Below are positions 17,383 to 27,014 of a stretch of 64,000 bases of DNA, in pieces. Location: contig DAOOVO010000010.1 in assembly GCA_035370245.1 (NCBI GenBank), positions 1 to 64,000 on the forward strand, in the 5' to 3' direction. This DNA comes from Pseudobacteroides sp035370245. GTDB lineage: Bacteria; Bacillota; Clostridia; Acetivibrionales; DSM-2933. The notes under the pieces were generated by a model, which was not told where the DNA came from, ran no database searches, and saw only the letters and a list, made by a program, of their open reading frames with translations. Position 1 is the stretch's first letter, and each line of letters starts with the position of its first letter. Position numbers and translations under genes: made by a program.

Positions 17383-18447
17383 GTGGATGATATGGAGATT
17401 AAACGCAATTTAATTGATTTGACAATAGAAGAGCTTGAAGAAGAGCTAAGCATGATGGGACAGCCTAAATTCAGAGCAAAACAAATATTTCAATGGTGTC
17501 ACAAGGGTGTTATGTCCATTGATGAGATGACAAATATATCAAAGGACTTAAGGCAGATATTGAAGGATAAATTCAGGTTTGATAGGATTAAAATACGCAA
17601 CAGGCTGGTATCGAATATTGACGGAACAATAAAATATGTTTTGGAATATGCTGACGGCAATATTATTGAGAGCGTTTTGATGAAGTACAAGCATGGGTTT
17701 ACAGCTTGCATTTCTTCACAGGCAGGGTGCAAAATGGGATGTAAATTTTGTGCATCAACAGGTATAGATTTTGGGAGAAACCTTACTGGAGGAGAAATGG
17801 TGGACCAGATTCTTACAATTCAAAGGGATCAGGGAGTAAGGGTAGGCAATGTCGTAATTATGGGCATTGGAGAGCCATTGGACAACTATGATAATCTCAT
17901 TAAGTTCTTAAAGCTTGTAAATCATAAGGACGGCCTTAATATAGGCCTCAGGCATATATCGGTATCAACCTGTGGTCTTGTACCTAAGATAATTAAACTG
18001 GCGGAGGAGAATCTTCCTGTTACCCTTTCCATATCTTTGCATGCACCTAATAATGAAATAAGGGAAAAAATAATGCCCGTAAATAAAACATACTCTATTG
18101 ACAAATTGATTGAAGCATGTAAGATATATACAGAGGTAACTGGTAGAAGAGTAACGTTTGAGTATGCAATGGTATCGGATCTCAATGATTCTTTAGAATG
18201 TGCCAAAGAGCTTTCTAAAAGGCTTAAAGGCATGTTGTGCCATGTGAATCTAATACCGGTTAACTCAATTGAAGGAAATGAATTTAGAAGAACCAAAATG
18301 GATAAAATTCAAAAATTCAAAAATATACTTGAAAATAATGGAATTGAAACAACCGTAAGGCGGGAACTAGGCAGTGACATTAATGCAGCATGCGGACAGC
18401 TAAGGAAAAGCATAACAAATGATTTAAGTATTCTTAAGGAACAGTAA
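17383..18447 (+). CDS. rlmN: Dual-specificity 23S rRNA/tRNA adenine-C2 methyltransferase RlmN
   Basis: A 354-residue radical-SAM enzyme that methylates A2503 of 23S rRNA and A37 of some tRNAs. The cluster-binding CKMGCKFC lies near residues 115-122. GIGEPLDNYDN and the C-terminal RRELGSDINAACGQL, which includes a catalytic cysteine, are in place. The start is uncertain: GTG at 17383 or ATG at 17392, neither with a strong ribosome binding site. It follows rsmB after only ten bases, so it is in the same transcript. Confidence 0.95.
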   Translation: MDDMEIKRNLIDLTIEELEEELSMMGQPKFRAKQIFQWCHKGVMSIDEMTNISKDLRQILKDKFRFDRIKIRNRLVSNIDGTIKYVLEYADGNIIESVLMKYKHGFTACISSQAGCKMGCKFCASTGIDFGRNLTGGEMVDQILTIQRDQGVRVGNVVIMGIGEPLDNYDNLIKFLKLVNHKDGLNIGLRHISVSTCGLVPKIIKLAEENLPVTLSISLHAPNNEIREKIMPVNKTYSIDKLIEACKIYTEVTGRRVTFEYAMVSDLNDSLECAKELSKRLKGMLCHVNLIPVNSIEGNEFRRTKMDKIQKFKNILENNGIETTVRRELGSDINAACGQLRKSITNDLSILKEQ

Positions 18448-18497
18448 TAAGAATTATAGTCTAATTTTACAAATTGTCCATGCTAAGGAGTGGTTTG

Positions 18498-19232
18498 GTG
18501 AAATTCGGGGTCAGAAGTGATAAAGGGAAAGTCAGAGAGATTAATGAAGACAGCTACAACATATTAGCAGGCCTTCCAGGTATTCCTGTTACATTTATAA
18601 TTGCTGACGGAATGGGTGGACATAATTCCGGCGAAATAGCAAGTAAGGCTGCTGTAGAGTCCATAAGCAGAAATATATCTGAAAATCCTGATCTCTTTAA
18701 AGAGGGCGAGGATATTGAAAAGGCCATTAAGTCTGTTATTGAGCAGGCTAATTTTGATGTCTACAAAAAATCTCTTGAAAATGAAACAGATTCCGGAATG
18801 GGCACTACCCTTATTGCTGCAGTTGTTGTCAACAAACGGCTTTTTATTGGACATGTAGGTGACAGCAGAGTTTATCTCATACGCGATAATAAAATAGAAA
18901 AGCTTACTATAGATCATTCATATATTGAGGAATTGGTTAGGAACGGTACGCTTACGAAGGAAGAAGCCGAAAGACACCCCAACAAAAATCTTATTACAAG
19001 AGCTTTAGGTTGTGGAGAAGTGTTAGAAGTCGATACTTATACATATGATATAATGGAAAATGATATAATTTTAATGTGCACAGACGGATTGACTAATATG
19101 CTAAATGAAGAGAAAATACTTGAAATAGTGGTAAATTGTGACGATTTAGAGCTTGCCTGCGAAAAGCTGGTGGGAGATTCTAATGAAATGGGCGGAGAGG
19201 ATAATATAACTGTTATAATTTTCAAAGAATAA
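18498..19232 (+). CDS. prpC: PPM-family Ser/Thr protein phosphatase (Stp/PrpC)
   Basis: A 244-residue PP2C-type metal-dependent phosphatase, the partner of the PASTA kinase encoded next. Metal-binding motifs are intact: REINEDS near the start, ADGMGGH (about 35-41), GHVGDSR, CTDGLTNM and GGEDNITV at the end. The GTG at 18498 is chosen because AAGGAG lies seven bases before it, and because KFGVRSDKGKVREINED is the usual beginning; an earlier TTG at 18474 lacks a site. Confidence 0.93.
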   Translation: MKFGVRSDKGKVREINEDSYNILAGLPGIPVTFIIADGMGGHNSGEIASKAAVESISRNISENPDLFKEGEDIEKAIKSVIEQANFDVYKKSLENETDSGMGTTLIAAVVVNKRLFIGHVGDSRVYLIRDNKIEKLTIDHSYIEELVRNGTLTKEEAERHPNKNLITRALGCGEVLEVDTYTYDIMENDIILMCTDGLTNMLNEEKILEIVVNCDDLELACEKLVGDSNEMGGEDNITVIIFKE

Positions 19233-19331
19233 GGATAAAATCTACATAAAACCATTACCGAAGCGGTATTTTTGATCTGTGGGGGAATTAATATTGTCAC
19301 GGTTAAGTGTGAGGATTAAGGAGGATTGATT

Positions 19332-21356
19332 GTGGAAGGTCAGATTCTTGGAAATAGGTATGAATTGATTGAGAAAATTGGTGGGGGCGGAATGGCCCTT
19401 GTATATAAAGCAAAATGCAGTTTGCTTAACAGGTTTGTAGCGGTTAAGATACTAAGGCAGGAGTTTACAAACGATCAGGAGTTTGTAAAAAGGTTCAGGG
19501 TAGAGGCACAATCTGCGGCAAGCTTGTCATATCCGAATATAGTTTCCATTTATGATGTAGGACAGGAAGGAAACATACACTACATTGTTATGGAATACAT
19601 TGAGGGCGTGACTCTAAAGGACTATATAGCTCAGAAGGGTGCTTTGGATTGGAAAGAAGCGGTTAATATTGGGATTCAGATATGTTCCGCAATTGAGCAT
19701 GCTCATAAGAAGCGTATAGTACATAGAGATATAAAGCCGCATAATATACTTATTACAAAGGACGGAATTGTAAAGGTTACGGACTTTGGTATCGCAAGAG
19801 CCGTGTCATCATCAACCATAACGATGGTTGGAAGTACAATAGGATCGGTGCATTACTTTTCACCTGAGCAGGCTAGAGGCGGCTTTACAGATGAAAAGTC
19901 GGATTTGTATTCTCTAGGTATAGCACTATATGAAATGGTCACAGGCAGAGTGCCTTTTGACGGTGAAACACCTGTTGCAATTGCTTTAAAGCACTTGCAG
20001 GAAATGCCGGAGGAGCCTATCAATATAAAAAGTGATTTGCCCGTTGGCGTTAACTCTATAATAATGAGAGCAATACAAAAGGATCAGAGCAACAGATACA
20101 GCACGGCTACAGAAATGCTTGATGATTTGAAAATGGTGTTGAATGATCCTTCAAGCAAGCCGGCTGTAAAAATAGACATTGATAATTCACCTACAAGAAG
20201 AATTCAAGTAGTACAGCCTGAAAAGCCTGTAGAAAATGTTGTAAAGGAGCCTGTGGTAAAAGCGGCTCCCGTTAAAGAAACTCAAGAGGAAGAGATTGAT
20301 GATATGAAAAATAAAAAGAAGGACAGAATTACCTGGATACTTGCAATAGCAACATCTATGCTTATTATAGGCATATTTGTTTTTATTGCATTTAAATTTA
20401 TAGGACCGAGTGTAATGCAGCCGGCAAAGTCTGATTTTGTGCTGGAGGACTATGTCGGAAAGCATATCGATGAAGTAAAGCAGGCACTTGAAAGGGAAGG
20501 TATAACAGTCATTGTAGAGCCAAAGAATGACAAGGATGCCGAAAAGGGTACCATTATTTCTCAAAAGCCGAAAGAAGGGACTAAAATCAAACCGGACCCG
20601 TATAATCCCGTAACTTTTGTTGTAAGTGAAGGCCCTGAAATGGTAAAGATACCTGACTTAAGCAAAATGTCATCAAGACAAGCACAGAAAGAACTTGAGG
20701 ATTTAAATCTTTTGGCAAGAGTGGAAGAAGAGTATAGTGACGTTGTCACAAGCGGGTTGGTTGTCAGAACTGAGCCTGGTATTGATGAAGAAGTTGCACC
20801 GGGTTCTACTGTTACAATTTACCTTAGCAAGGGACCGGAAATCATTCAAACGGTTGTACCGAATCTTATAGGACTTACAAGAGTTCAGGCACAAAAAGCA
20901 CTTGAAGAGAAGAAGCTTACTTTAGGAAAGGTGTTGCCTGAGGACAGTGCAAACCATGTTGACAGGATAATACATCAGGATCCTGCTCCAAATACAACTG
21001 TCTCCGAGATGTCGGCTGTAAATATAACCCTTGAAACCGTGACTAGTACTCAGGCTCCAAGTCAAGAAGCTCCGCAAATCGAAAGTACACCTGCACCGGT
21101 TGAGAAAAAGGAAGTCCCTGTAAATATTACATTGGCCAATGCCGATGCATTTGGAGAAACAATTAGGGTTTATATACAAATTACACCAAGCGATACCGGA
21201 AAAAGTACAGTGTTTATGGATGGTACTGCCAACAAGAGCGACTTCCCGTTACCAATTAAAGTTTTAGTTCCTGAAAATGGAAGTACCAACGTTAAGGTAT
21301 ATATAGACGGTGTATTGAATTCAGAAATGAATGTAGATTATCCGGGAGGTAGGTAA
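19332..21356 (+). CDS. prkC: PASTA-domain Ser/Thr protein kinase (PrkC/StkP type)
   Basis: A 674-residue transmembrane kinase. The cytoplasmic kinase domain (about 8-265) has the glycine loop GGGGMA, VAVKIL, HRDIKPHNIL, DFGIA and SPEQARG. A linker leads to one membrane helix (about 332-355) and three extracellular PASTA domains (about 365-570), which bind peptidoglycan fragments. The C-terminal 100 residues are a further beta-rich domain after a Pro/Gln-rich linker. GTG at 19332 is preferred over TTG at 19326 because AAGGAGG (19318-19324) is then seven bases away. It is co-transcribed with its phosphatase and with rsgA. Confidence 0.95.
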   Translation: MEGQILGNRYELIEKIGGGGMALVYKAKCSLLNRFVAVKILRQEFTNDQEFVKRFRVEAQSAASLSYPNIVSIYDVGQEGNIHYIVMEYIEGVTLKDYIAQKGALDWKEAVNIGIQICSAIEHAHKKRIVHRDIKPHNILITKDGIVKVTDFGIARAVSSSTITMVGSTIGSVHYFSPEQARGGFTDEKSDLYSLGIALYEMVTGRVPFDGETPVAIALKHLQEMPEEPINIKSDLPVGVNSIIMRAIQKDQSNRYSTATEMLDDLKMVLNDPSSKPAVKIDIDNSPTRRIQVVQPEKPVENVVKEPVVKAAPVKETQEEEIDDMKNKKKDRITWILAIATSMLIIGIFVFIAFKFIGPSVMQPAKSDFVLEDYVGKHIDEVKQALEREGITVIVEPKNDKDAEKGTIISQKPKEGTKIKPDPYNPVTFVVSEGPEMVKIPDLSKMSSRQAQKELEDLNLLARVEEEYSDVVTSGLVVRTEPGIDEEVAPGSTVTIYLSKGPEIIQTVVPNLIGLTRVQAQKALEEKKLTLGKVLPEDSANHVDRIIHQDPAPNTTVSEMSAVNITLETVTSTQAPSQEAPQIESTPAPVEKKEVPVNITLANADAFGETIRVYIQITPSDTGKSTVFMDGTANKSDFPLPIKVLVPENGSTNVKVYIDGVLNSEMNVDYPGGR

Positions 21357-21357
21357 T

Positions 21358-22251
21358 TTGCCTTTAGGTGTTGTAATGAAGGGAATAGGAGGATTTTATT
21401 ACATAAAGTCCTCCCCCCATGGCATAGTTGAATGCAAAGCAAGAGGAATTTTTAGAAAGGATGATATAATTCCTTTACCTGGAGACAGGGTTTCATTTTC
21501 TATTGTAGATGCCGATAAGAATACCGGTATTATAGAGGAGATATTACCGAGAACTTCTGAGCTTGTAAGACCTGCTGTAGCAAATGTCACTCAGCTTGTG
21601 ATTGTTGTTGCTGTCAGATCGCCACAACCGGATTTTTTGCTGTTGGACAAGTTGCTTATAACGGCAAGCATTAAAAAAATTAAGCCCGTTATATTGTTTA
21701 ACAAAATCGATCAGGGTACTGAGCAGGATATTAAAAGAATTAAAAAGGTTTATGAGAATACAGGATACAAAATGTTTTTTCTTTGTGCTAAGTCCCGGGA
21801 AGGTTTTGATGATTTGATGGAAATATTAGCGGATAATATAACTGTTTTTGCAGGGCAGTCAGGAGTAGGAAAGTCAACAATTCTCAATCTTCTTGCAGGG
21901 GCCGTAGTTATGGAAACAGGGGCGGTTAGCGATAAAATTGAAAGAGGAAGACATACCACAAGGCATGCGGAGCTGTTTGAGCTCTCTAACGGAGGGCTTG
22001 TGGTGGATACACCCGGGTTCAGCTCATTTGAACTAACAGGTTTAGAGCTTGGTGATCTTGAGTTCCATTATCCCGAGTTCCTCGATCATCTCGGCAGATG
22101 CAGATTCAACGGCTGCAGCCATATAAATGAGCCTGATTGCGTTGTTAAGGAAGCGGTACAGAATGGGTATATAAATAGTGAGAGATATGAAAGATTTGTT
22201 CATTTTTATAGTTTGCTAAAGAAACAAAAAGATCAGAGATATAGAAAGTAG
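21358..22251 (+). CDS. rsgA: Ribosome small-subunit assembly GTPase RsgA
   Basis: A 297-residue circularly permuted GTPase that checks late 30S assembly. It has an N-terminal OB fold, then the permuted G motifs NKID (G4), GQSGVGKST (G1) and DTPGF (G3), and a C-terminal zinc motif with CRFNGCSH and a final cysteine. Start is TTG with GGGAGG eight bases upstream, one base after the kinase stop. The gene order kinase-rsgA-rpe-thiN is standard in Firmicutes. Confidence 0.96.
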   Translation: MPLGVVMKGIGGFYYIKSSPHGIVECKARGIFRKDDIIPLPGDRVSFSIVDADKNTGIIEEILPRTSELVRPAVANVTQLVIVVAVRSPQPDFLLLDKLLITASIKKIKPVILFNKIDQGTEQDIKRIKKVYENTGYKMFFLCAKSREGFDDLMEILADNITVFAGQSGVGKSTILNLLAGAVVMETGAVSDKIERGRHTTRHAELFELSNGGLVVDTPGFSSFELTGLELGDLEFHYPEFLDHLGRCRFNGCSHINEPDCVVKEAVQNGYINSERYERFVHFYSLLKKQKDQRYRK

Positions 22252-22259
22252 GACGAAAA

Positions 22260-22925
22260 ATGATTAAAATTGCACCGTCAATTCTGTCGGCGGATTTTTC
22301 AAGGCTTGGTGAAGAGGTCGCTAGAGCCGAAAAGTCAGGTGCCGACATTATACATATAGATGTTATGGATGGAAATTTTGTTCCGAATATTACTGTGGGG
22401 CCACCGGTAGTTAAGGCAATCAGAGCATATACGAAGCTTCCCATAGATGTGCATTTGATGATAAAGGATCCTGAGAGGTTTATAGACAGGTTTTATGATG
22501 CAGGGGCGGATATGATTTCTGTTCATGTTGAAGAATGCAAGCATCTCCATGGCACTATACAAAGTATAAAACAAAAAGGCATTAAAGCCGGTGTTGTTTT
22601 AAATCCTGCCACATCTTTATCCAGTATAAAATGGGTGCTCAGTGACGTTGATATGGTCCTCTTAATGACAGTAAATCCGGGCTTTGGAGGACAAAAGTAC
22701 ATAGACTCCTTAACGGAGAAAATCAGAGAATTAAAACAAATGATTGTAAAAACAGGCCTTGATATTGATATTGAGGTTGATGGAGGTATAAGACCGGATA
22801 ACATATATAATGTGACTGAAGCCGGTGCAAATGTGATAGTTGCAGGTTCAGCCATATTCAATGCACCTGATATGGCAGAGATGATAAAAATTCTTAGGGA
22901 GAATTCATATAAGGAGGAAAAATGA
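22260..22925 (+). CDS. rpe: Ribulose-phosphate 3-epimerase
   Basis: A 221-residue TIM-barrel enzyme that interconverts ribulose 5-phosphate and xylulose 5-phosphate in the pentose phosphate pathway. The motifs HIDVMDGNFVPN, MTVNPGFGGQ and EVDGGI carry the metal ligands and catalytic aspartates. It overlaps thiN by four bases (ATGA), a sign of coupling. Confidence 0.97.
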   Translation: MIKIAPSILSADFSRLGEEVARAEKSGADIIHIDVMDGNFVPNITVGPPVVKAIRAYTKLPIDVHLMIKDPERFIDRFYDAGADMISVHVEECKHLHGTIQSIKQKGIKAGVVLNPATSLSSIKWVLSDVDMVLLMTVNPGFGGQKYIDSLTEKIRELKQMIVKTGLDIDIEVDGGIRPDNIYNVTEAGANVIVAGSAIFNAPDMAEMIKILRENSYKEEK

Positions 22926-23563
22926 AGGCTGTCATAGTCTGTAGTGGAAGCATTGAAGATTATGATTATCATAGGAAATTTTTCGACGGAAATCCTATGG
23001 TTATATGTGTTGACGGAGGGGCAAGGCATCTTATAAAACTCGGAATTCTTCCTCATGTTATGATCGGGGATTTTGATTCTATATCTAAAGAGGACTATGA
23101 ATATTTTAGGGATGCCGGTGTAGTTGACATAAAGTATCCATCCCAAAAAGATATGACCGATACCGAACTGGCGTTGGAATATGCTGCAGATAAAGGTGTC
23201 AGTTCAATAGTTTTGCTTGGATGTCTAAGTACACGGTTTGACCATTCCCTTTCAAATATATTTTTATTAAAAAAGATGGCGGATAAAAACATTGACTGTG
23301 TAATAGCCAATGAATACAATGAAATACAGTTGGTTAAAGACCATATAGTTCTAAAAAAGGAAAGAAATATGAAGCTCACTGTGCTTCCACTTACCGAAAG
23401 TGTGGAAGGCATAACTAATAAAGGGCTATTATATCCTTTGGACAATGATACCATCAAGCTTGGTTCTTCAAGAGGCGTAAGCAACGAATTTACTGATGAG
23501 TTTGCAGAGATTTCTATAAAAAAAGGTTTGCTTCTTGTTATAAAATCCCTTGACGAGTTTTAA
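22922..23563 (+). CDS. thiN: Thiamine pyrophosphokinase
   Basis: A 213-residue enzyme that converts thiamine to thiamine diphosphate with ATP. The family motifs CVDGGARHL, IGDFDSI and DMTDTELAL are present, as is the C-terminal beta domain ending near SSRGVSNEF. A strong GGAGG site overlaps the end of rpe. It is the last gene of the priA-thiN cluster. Confidence 0.94.
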   Translation: MKAVIVCSGSIEDYDYHRKFFDGNPMVICVDGGARHLIKLGILPHVMIGDFDSISKEDYEYFRDAGVVDIKYPSQKDMTDTELALEYAADKGVSSIVLLGCLSTRFDHSLSNIFLLKKMADKNIDCVIANEYNEIQLVKDHIVLKKERNMKLTVLPLTESVEGITNKGLLYPLDNDTIKLGSSRGVSNEFTDEFAEISIKKGLLLVIKSLDEF

Positions 23564-23893
23564 GGCAATAAAAAAACAGTTATTGATAAAAACAATTAAA
23601 GAAAAACAGTTAAAGATTTTAAGAAATAATGCCGATATATAATTTGATAAAAGGGATGATTAATATCTGGAATTTACAGATATAAATTCTGCTTTTAATT
23701 CTTAGACTGATTAGAGTAATCAATCATTTATTTTCTCCATCTCAAATCTTTCAAAAGTTAGGAATGTTATTTTTAATCATTCCTGATTTCGTAAAATCAC
23801 ATTTACAAGGGTAAGTAATTTTTATCGTTCCATAATATTTTATATTAAAAGTGGAAGTTGTATTCTGTTGATTCCTTTTTTGAGGAGATGCCT
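23564..23893. other. Intergenic region before the PilT-like gene
   Basis: 330 bases. Two short hairpins are visible near 23665-23685 (ATCTG with CAGAT) and 23707-23722 (TGATT with AATCA), neither with a clear T run. No coding frame with a ribosome binding site, and no RNA family that I recognise. Confidence 0.45.
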
Positions 23894-24988
23894 ATGTTTA
23901 TAGAACTTAATCAATTATTAAAAATGGCTGTTGAAAGTAAGGCTTCAGATGTTCACTTAACCCCAGGAAGAGCCCCAAGCTTTAGAATTAACGGACGTAT
24001 GAAGCAGATTGAAGGGGATAAACTGACATTTGAAGATACTATGGCGTATGCCAGAGCTTGTATGGATAAAGAAAAAATGGAACATTTGACATCTGTTGGG
24101 GAAGTGGATTTTTCCATAACAGTGCCTGATGTATCAAGGTTCAGAGTCAATGCATTTTTCCAAAGAGGATCAATTGCATTGGTTTTCCGTGCATTAGCTA
24201 CAAAAATACCTACATTATCGGATTTAAACCTGCCGCCTGTAATAAAGCAGATCAGTGAAATAAGAGAAGGGCTGATACTTGTTACCGGACCTACCGGAAG
24301 CGGTAAATCAACGACAGTGGCATCCATCATAAATGAGATTAATTCTTCAATTGATGGGCATATACTGACACTTGAGGATCCGGTAGAGTATGTATTCAAT
24401 CATGGTAAATGCATAGTAAATCAAAGGGAGATAGGCCACGACAGCAAAACATATAATAATGCATTAAGGGCGGCATTAAGAGAAGACCCTGATGTTATAT
24501 TTATCGGTGAGATGAGGGACCAGGAGTCCATAAGCATTGCTGTCACCGCTGCTGAAACAGGCCACCTTGTACTTTCCACACTTCATACACTTGGTGCTGC
24601 AAAAACAATTGACAGAATGATAGACGTTTTCCCGCCCCATCAGCAGCAGCAAATAAGGGTTCAGGTCTCAACGGCATTAAAGGCTGTAATATCCCAGAGA
24701 CTTATACCGGATAAGTCAGGTAAAGGCAGAGTAGCTGCCCTTGAAATCATGGTAGTCACACCTGCCATAAGCAACCAGATAAGGGAAGGAAAGTCCAGTG
24801 CAATAAACTCTTCAATACAAATGGGTGGAGCAATGGGCATGCAGCTTCTTGACAAATCTATAGCCGACCTGCTTGCTGAGGATAAAATATCAATTGAAAA
24901 TGCCCTTGAATTCTGTGTCGACAAAGAAGGCATGAATAGGACCATTGAGTCCATTAAAAACAGAGGTCTGTCCATGTCACCGGTTTAA
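23894..24988 (+). CDS. PilT-like type IV pilus retraction ATPase
   Basis: A 364-residue hexameric secretion/pilus ATPase of the PilT family. Seen: the N-terminal SKASDVHLTPG segment, Walker A GPTGSGKSTT near 137-146, the Asp box LTLEDPVEYVF, Walker B DVIFIGEMRD and the His box AAETGHLVLSTLHT. The start is the ATG at 23894 because GAGGAG lies six bases upstream; the TTG at 23858 has none. No other pilus gene is in the window, so its pilus genes are elsewhere or it serves a different motor role. Confidence 0.9.
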   Translation: MFIELNQLLKMAVESKASDVHLTPGRAPSFRINGRMKQIEGDKLTFEDTMAYARACMDKEKMEHLTSVGEVDFSITVPDVSRFRVNAFFQRGSIALVFRALATKIPTLSDLNLPPVIKQISEIREGLILVTGPTGSGKSTTVASIINEINSSIDGHILTLEDPVEYVFNHGKCIVNQREIGHDSKTYNNALRAALREDPDVIFIGEMRDQESISIAVTAAETGHLVLSTLHTLGAAKTIDRMIDVFPPHQQQQIRVQVSTALKAVISQRLIPDKSGKGRVAALEIMVVTPAISNQIREGKSSAINSSIQMGGAMGMQLLDKSIADLLAEDKISIENALEFCVDKEGMNRTIESIKNRGLSMSPV

Positions 24989-25000
24989 GTCCATAAGCTC

Positions 25001-26761
25001 CTAATCAACCCTAAGCTTTTTAATTAAGGTTTCATCAGGTGCGACGATAATGGTTTTAAAATTGTCATAATTAACCATCCCAGGCTTTGCCCCGGGTGGT
25101 TTTTTTACATTTTTAACAGCTGTATAGTCAACAGGGGTGTTGGATGAATTTTTTGCTTTGCTGTGGTATGCAGCAATGATTGCAGCTTCTAGCAGGGTGC
25201 TGTCGGGTATGCTTTGCCTGTTGCTTTTAATTATTACATGAGAGCCGGGTATGTTACGGGTGTGAAGCCATATATCCCAGTTGGAAGCTTGTTTTAATGT
25301 CAGAAGATCATTTTGTCTGTTGTTTTTTCCCACCAATATGTCAAAACCGTCTGATGACCTGAAACGATGAGGAAGTGAAGGCTTATCCTTTTTATTTACG
25401 CTGTTTTTGTTCTTCTTTGAAAGATAACCTTCTTCCGCAAGCTCCTGCCTTACTTCGTTTATTTCCTGGAGGGTGTTGCAATAATCCAGCATTTGAAGGA
25501 CACCTTCTAAGTACTCTATTTCCTTAACGGTCTCTTCTATTTGCTTGCTGGTAGATAAATATGCACTCTTAGCCTTGGCGTATTGTTTAAAATATTTTTG
25601 TGCATTTTCCTGGGGTGTAAGGTCAGGATCCAGTGGAATCTCAATATTTTCGTTATTTTCGCTGTAATAGTTTAAAAGAGTCACTGACCTGGCATTTTTC
25701 GGTATGCTGTATATATTTGCCGTCAATAGCTCTCCGAAAAGCTTTAATTCATCCCGGTCGGATACCTCTCGCATTTTTTCCTGCTGAAGAGAAAGCTTTT
25801 TATTGCATCTGTCCAAGTTGTTGTTTAATACCTTTAAAACATCGGATTTTTTTTGTTTGGTTCTTTCAGCCCTGTCCTTTTCCCTGTAAAAGGCATCTAA
25901 TGCTTGACTCATTGTGGGATAGTGCCTTACAAATTTATACTGCTTAAGATTCAAACAATGAAAATCAATGGGTTTAACCATGTCTTCCGAGTCAAATGCC
26001 AGACATGGCATAAAATCCGACGCAATGATTGACTCAAGAGAATGCTTAAGCACATTTTTGAGGTTTGTTATCTTCTCTTGAGGCAGGTCTTTAAGCGATA
26101 TCCTATCATCTATTCCTGAAAGATATGTTATTTCCCTGCATAAAAGCGGACTGAATCCTTTAATGCTGTTTAAGAGGAACTTATCCGCATTGCTCTGACA
26201 GCTTAAGGCTCCCTCATCAATAAGCTTGTCCGAATCAATGGATTGGGGAGTTGATTTGTCTTGCGGCGGAGGCAATATATACTGTTTTCCGGGCATAACT
26301 TCTCTTACACGGCTTACCTCATTACCTACATGCTTAATTGAATCGAGTATTCGTCCTTCATCATTTGTAAGAATTATATTACTATGTCTGCCCATTATTT
26401 CTATTATAAGGTGTTTTGCCGTCAAATCACCAAGCTCGTTTAACGACTCTATATAAAGGCTGATTATCCTTTCAAAATCATGAAACTCCACCCCTGTTAT
26501 TTTTCCGCCCGATAGATGTTTTCTAAGCAGCATGCAAAAAACCGGGGGAGATGCAGGATTTTCCTTTGATGTATCGGTAAAATGAATTCTCGGGTAGTTT
26601 GGGCTTGCACTTAATAATAGCTTAAGGTTTTGGCCTTTTGCACGTACATTTATTATTATTTCATCGGATTCCGGCTGAAATATTTTTTCTATTCTGCCTC
26701 CCGTAAGTGTTTCGGATAATTCTTCTGCTATGGCTTTTACTACTATACCGTCAAATGGCAA
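25001..26761 (-). CDS. rqcH: Rqc2/NEMF-family ribosome quality control protein RqcH
   Basis: A 586-residue NFACT protein, formerly called fibronectin-binding protein. In bacilli RqcH binds obstructed 50S subunits and adds C-terminal alanine tails to stalled peptides. The NFACT-N domain starts LPFDGIVVKAI; a long coiled-coil middle lies at about 290-440; and the NFACT-R domain has WDIWLHTRNIPGSHVII near 500. The start is TTG at 26761, with GAGGAG eight bases upstream. The longer frame to 26815 lacks such a site and would add 18 unrelated residues. It converges with the PilT-like gene. Confidence 0.9.
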   Translation of the reverse strand: MPFDGIVVKAIAEELSETLTGGRIEKIFQPESDEIIINVRAKGQNLKLLLSASPNYPRIHFTDTSKENPASPPVFCMLLRKHLSGGKITGVEFHDFERIISLYIESLNELGDLTAKHLIIEIMGRHSNIILTNDEGRILDSIKHVGNEVSRVREVMPGKQYILPPPQDKSTPQSIDSDKLIDEGALSCQSNADKFLLNSIKGFSPLLCREITYLSGIDDRISLKDLPQEKITNLKNVLKHSLESIIASDFMPCLAFDSEDMVKPIDFHCLNLKQYKFVRHYPTMSQALDAFYREKDRAERTKQKKSDVLKVLNNNLDRCNKKLSLQQEKMREVSDRDELKLFGELLTANIYSIPKNARSVTLLNYYSENNENIEIPLDPDLTPQENAQKYFKQYAKAKSAYLSTSKQIEETVKEIEYLEGVLQMLDYCNTLQEINEVRQELAEEGYLSKKNKNSVNKKDKPSLPHRFRSSDGFDILVGKNNRQNDLLTLKQASNWDIWLHTRNIPGSHVIIKSNRQSIPDSTLLEAAIIAAYHSKAKNSSNTPVDYTAVKNVKKPPGAKPGMVNYDNFKTIIVAPDETLIKKLRVD

Positions 26762-26816
26762 TGTTGTCACTCCTCTGTATTTAAATTTATTGCGTTTATT
26801 TAATATTCCGGTCAAC

Positions 26817-26909
26817 AGGGCATTTCAAAAAGATAAGTAGATATTATTGGAAAAATACTTGAATGTTGATATTATGAAATATTAACAATATGTATTTTTG
26901 AAATGCCCT
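26817..26909. repeat. Small inverted-repeat element, copy 2 (MITE-like)
   Basis: A 93-bp element bounded by perfect 15-bp inverted ends: AGGGCATTTCAAAAA at 26817-26831 and TTTTTGAAATGCCCT at 26895-26909. The core is AT-rich. The same ends, shorter and with a different core, occur at 7113-7177. It carries no open frame and lies just upstream of rqcH. I cannot identify a target-site duplication with certainty. Confidence 0.65.
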
Positions 26910-27014
26910 TTATATACTAATCGCATTTGATATTATATTTTCAACATTTCTAATACAGTATAGCATTTATTTGTGAAGGAATAAAGCAAAAAGCCTTATG
27001 TATCAGAAAGCATT

